DNA from: Haloferax sp. Q22
GTDB taxonomy: Archaea > Halobacteriota > Halobacteria > Halobacteriales > Haloferacaceae
Assembly (NCBI RefSeq): GCF_001482285.1
Contig: NZ_LOEP01000027.1
Coordinates: forward strand, 186,001-250,000
Length of the DNA stretch: 64,000 bases
Direction of reading: 5' to 3'
Part shown: one piece after another, positions 61,956 through 64,000 of the stretch
How positions within the stretch are numbered: position 1 is the first letter of the stretch
How the letters are laid out: every line of letters begins with the position of its first letter
Notes under the pieces: generated by a model
What the model was told of the DNA's origin: nothing
What the model saw: the letters and a program-made list of their open reading frames with translations, nothing else
The model's database searches: none
Made by a program: the position numbers and the translations under genes

Positions 61956-63701
61956 TCAGTCCGGCGGGTCGACCCAGACCGGGCCCGCCCACGCGGTCCC
62001 GGGGAACTCGCAGTCACGCGGGACCTGCGTGACCCGGAGATAGTACGCGTCGGCCGCCGAGCGCCGGTCGTCGTCCCAGACCGTCCCCTCGACCGGGTCG
62101 TCGTCGGTCCACGAGACAGCCGTCGTGTACGCCGAAAGCGGCGCGTCGGGGTCCGAAGTAATCGCCTGCGACCGCCACGTCTCGCCGTTTTTGACGACCT
62201 CGACGCGTTCGAGCGGGGCGGTCCCCGCGACCTCGACGTCGACCTCGCGGGGGTCGTCGCGGGCATCGAGGCGGAGTGAACTGTCGTTCTCGCCGGGTTC
62301 GACGCCGCCGACGGAGAGGGACGCGAGGATGCGGTGCGGCTGGGTCGTCCCGTAGACGCGGCGGCTCCGGAGGCTCTCGAACACCGCCTCGCGGGTGAGT
62401 TCGGGCGCGCGGAACGCCGAGAGGCCGCCGGGGTAGCTCCGTTCGTTCCAGACGCGCCAGATGCTCGACCAGCCGACGCCGTCTTCGACCCACTCGCGGA
62501 CGGAGGGGAGGTGCGGGTCGGCGTGGATGAGCGAGTGGCCGGGGTGCGGGCCGTGGTAGTCCGCGCCCGCGACGAGACCGACTCGATGGCCCATCGAGAG
62601 GGCGTCGCGGACGAAGTGACCCGGCTCGTCGGTCTCGCCGCGCCCCATCGCCAGCGGGAACGGGTTCCCCTCGTCGCCCGGGCGTTCGCCGGACCCCCAC
62701 TGCGAGTACACCTCGACGAGCGGCGCAAGCTCGTCGTCGTACTCGACGGCCGAGAAGTCGAAGGGGTACATGCGTTCCGTCGGGTGGTGCGGGATCGTCA
62801 CGACCCGCGAGTCGCGGGTCGACTCGAACTCGCGGAGGCGACTCCAGAGCTTCTCGTAGGTGTCCGTCGTCCCGCCGCGAGAGTCCAGAAGGACGGCGTC
62901 GTCGGCGTCCTCGAAGTAGACGTTGACGTGGCCGCCGCAGTTGGGCTGTTTCGTCCACTCGTAGCCGACGAGCGTCACGAACTCGTCTGGGTCGTAAAAC
63001 CGGTCGACGACGCGGCGCGACCGGTCGAAGTACCACCCGTGCATGAGGGCGCGCTGGAGCGACGGCGGGATGAAAAACCCCATCGTGTCGTGGTCGGTGT
63101 AGGCGACGACGTCGAGAGCCATCGCGTCGCGGCCGAACCGATACCCCTTTTTCAAGTTCCCCGTGCCGTCCGAGAGTCGCGAGTGCAGGTGGATATCGCC
63201 CCAGTAGACGCGCTCGTCGGGGGAGTCGGCGGAGACGGAAACGGGGTTCGAGACGTACCGTTCGTCGAATCCGGGCCGCGAGAAGGTCAGGTAGTGGACG
63301 CCGGGCGACTCGAAGGAGACGGCGTCGGCGAGCCTGACGTATCCCTCGTCGTCGCCGGCGAGGGAGATGCGGTCTGGATACGTCGCGCTATCGTCGGTCG
63401 CAGACACCCGCAGGTCGCCGTCGTACGCGCTGTGCAGCCGCTCGTACTCGTCCCACACCTGCACCGTGAGGTCGAGGGATTCGCCGGCCGCGACGGTCGA
63501 CGGCAGGACCGCGTGGGCGCGGTCGAACGACCCGGTTCGACTGTGCAACAGGTCGCGGATGGACGGCCGCCGCTCGGCGAAGACGCGCATCGTCTCCGCG
63601 AACTTCCCGAGGGTTCCGGTGGGTTCGGCGTCGAACACGCGAGAGGCTACGGACGCGTCGCTAAAGAAGGACGAGGGCGACGAGTACGGCGGCGAAACCA
63701 C
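61956..63701 (-). CDS. PHP-domain protein (DUF3604-like)
   Basis: This encodes 581 residues from a GTG at 63701; a start at 63590 (MRVFAERRPSIRD) is also possible. An N-terminal beta-rich part is followed at residue 167 by WGDIHLHSRLSDGTGNLKKG, the PHP metal-binding motif with His171 and His173. DVVAYTDHDTMGF and RVVTIPHHPTERMYPFDF add ligands, and GADYHGPHPGHSLI another. The fold is a metal-dependent phosphoesterase; DUF3604 proteins have no established substrate. The C-terminal 120 residues (from SVGGVEPGENDSSL) look like an added beta-sandwich domain. Confidence 0.82.
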   Translation of the reverse strand: MVSPPYSSPSSFFSDASVASRVFDAEPTGTLGKFAETMRVFAERRPSIRDLLHSRTGSFDRAHAVLPSTVAAGESLDLTVQVWDEYERLHSAYDGDLRVSATDDSATYPDRISLAGDDEGYVRLADAVSFESPGVHYLTFSRPGFDERYVSNPVSVSADSPDERVYWGDIHLHSRLSDGTGNLKKGYRFGRDAMALDVVAYTDHDTMGFFIPPSLQRALMHGWYFDRSRRVVDRFYDPDEFVTLVGYEWTKQPNCGGHVNVYFEDADDAVLLDSRGGTTDTYEKLWSRLREFESTRDSRVVTIPHHPTERMYPFDFSAVEYDDELAPLVEVYSQWGSGERPGDEGNPFPLAMGRGETDEPGHFVRDALSMGHRVGLVAGADYHGPHPGHSLIHADPHLPSVREWVEDGVGWSSIWRVWNERSYPGGLSAFRAPELTREAVFESLRSRRVYGTTQPHRILASLSVGGVEPGENDSSLRLDARDDPREVDVEVAGTAPLERVEVVKNGETWRSQAITSDPDAPLSAYTTAVSWTDDDPVEGTVWDDDRRSAADAYYLRVTQVPRDCEFPGTAWAGPVWVDPPD

Positions 63702-63719
63702 TCACGGGCACAGTCGCTC

Positions 63720-63766
63720 AGAAAACGGAAAACGGACTCGCCGCAAACAGGGCAAGTTGCGGCGAG
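63720..63766 (-). terminator. Intrinsic-type terminator of the 45-residue gene
   Basis: CTCGCCGCAA at 63737-63746 and TTGCGGCGAG at 63757-63766 form a perfect 10-base-pair stem with a 10-base loop. Read on the minus strand it is followed by a T-rich stretch (ccgttttccgttttc). It lies downstream of the small gene at 63822. Confidence 0.65.
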
Positions 63767-63821
63767 CGGGGTTGATGATGACCGCACGCGCGGTCAGGGG
63801 TCGAGGGAGGTCCGAATCCTG

Positions 63822-63953
63822 TCAGTCGCCGGGCGTGTTACCGCGCTGGTACCGGCCGACCATCTTCCACATCGCCGCGTCGAGGTCCTCACCGTCGGCG
63901 GCGGACTCAATCTGGCGGTACAGGTGTTCGGAGACGTCGATGGTTGGTATCAC
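63822..63953 (-). CDS. Microprotein of about 43 residues, leaderless
   Basis: Read on the minus strand from a GTG at 63953, the product is VIPTIDVSEHLYRQIESAAD followed by GEDLDAAMWKMVGRYQRGNT and PGD. A GTG two codons upstream at 63959 is an alternative and would give 45 residues. A TATA-like gtattaaac is centred about 25 bases before 63953, fitting a leaderless start there. The pattern of a short strand and a helix with a conserved DVSEHLYRQIE opening resembles antitoxin-like or DNA-binding ribbon-helix-helix microproteins of haloarchaea. The gene ends with a strong hairpin terminator. Confidence 0.65.
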   Translation of the reverse strand: MIPTIDVSEHLYRQIESAADGEDLDAAMWKMVGRYQRGNTPGD

Positions 63954-64000
63954 CAACACGTATGGCGTGTACGGGTTTAATACTACTGGGATACAGAACT

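Overview
The window reads as chromosomal DNA of a haloarchaeon, most likely Haloferax or a close relative. The DNA is GC-rich and the proteins are strongly acidic. Many secreted proteins carry twin-arginine lipoprotein signals. TATA-type promoters often lie about 25 bases before the start codon, as expected for leaderless mRNA. The genus is my inference from gene content and order recalled from known haloarchaea; no database was searched.

Layout. 1-1178: the end of a DabA-type inorganic carbon protein and a convergent lipoprotein. 1495-5735: a complete glycine cleavage operon without lipoamide dehydrogenase (gcvT, gcvH, gcvPA, gcvPB). 5757-8938: a small zinc-ribbon protein, a membrane protein and a two-gene ABC exporter. 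8990-11918: a zinc-type ABC importer (permease, ATPase, lipoprotein) read leftwards. 12107-12876: glutaredoxin and cobalamin adenosyltransferase. 13460-14596: tRNA-Val(CAC), a second copy of its 3' tail, two tiny genes and about 500 bases of AT-richer gene-poor DNA, which together look like the scar of an integrated element. 14597-17302: a repeat-bearing secreted protein, a membrane protein and a HAD hydrolase.

17426-25656: a four-gene leftward operon with a PilB-type ATPase, a PilC/TadC-type membrane platform and two large paralogous pilin-like surface proteins. 26047-28871: a four-CBS protein with a ribosome-hibernation-like C-terminus, RadB, and an RNase H-fold protein. 29055-31606: a Tat-exported His-rich protein, a doubly broken glyoxalase-type pseudogene, and LarC with a very His-rich insertion. 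31800-34432: Cdc48-type AAA ATPase and a membrane protein. 34524-41316: phosphate uptake (phoU, pstB, pstA, pstC, pstS) with a divergent AbrB-PhoU fusion. 41480-47583: ribosomal protein S8e, DUF2240 protein, HAD hydrolase, and the NurA and HerA end-resection pair. 47688-58074: stress protein, PLP decarboxylase, nitroreductase, KaiC-like ATPase, NAD kinase, SDR protein, carbamoyl-phosphate synthase large subunit and an S66 peptidase. 58097-63953: small conserved and membrane proteins, an Eis-like acetyltransferase, a Na+/Ca2+ exchanger family antiporter, a PHP-domain protein and a 45-residue gene.

The regions most worth following up are the pilus-like operon with its twin giant pilin-like proteins, the CBS plus hibernation-factor fusion, the RNase H-fold protein divergent from radB, the tRNA-tail duplication, and the decaying glyoxalase gene. 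No rRNA, CRISPR array or intact transposase was found.
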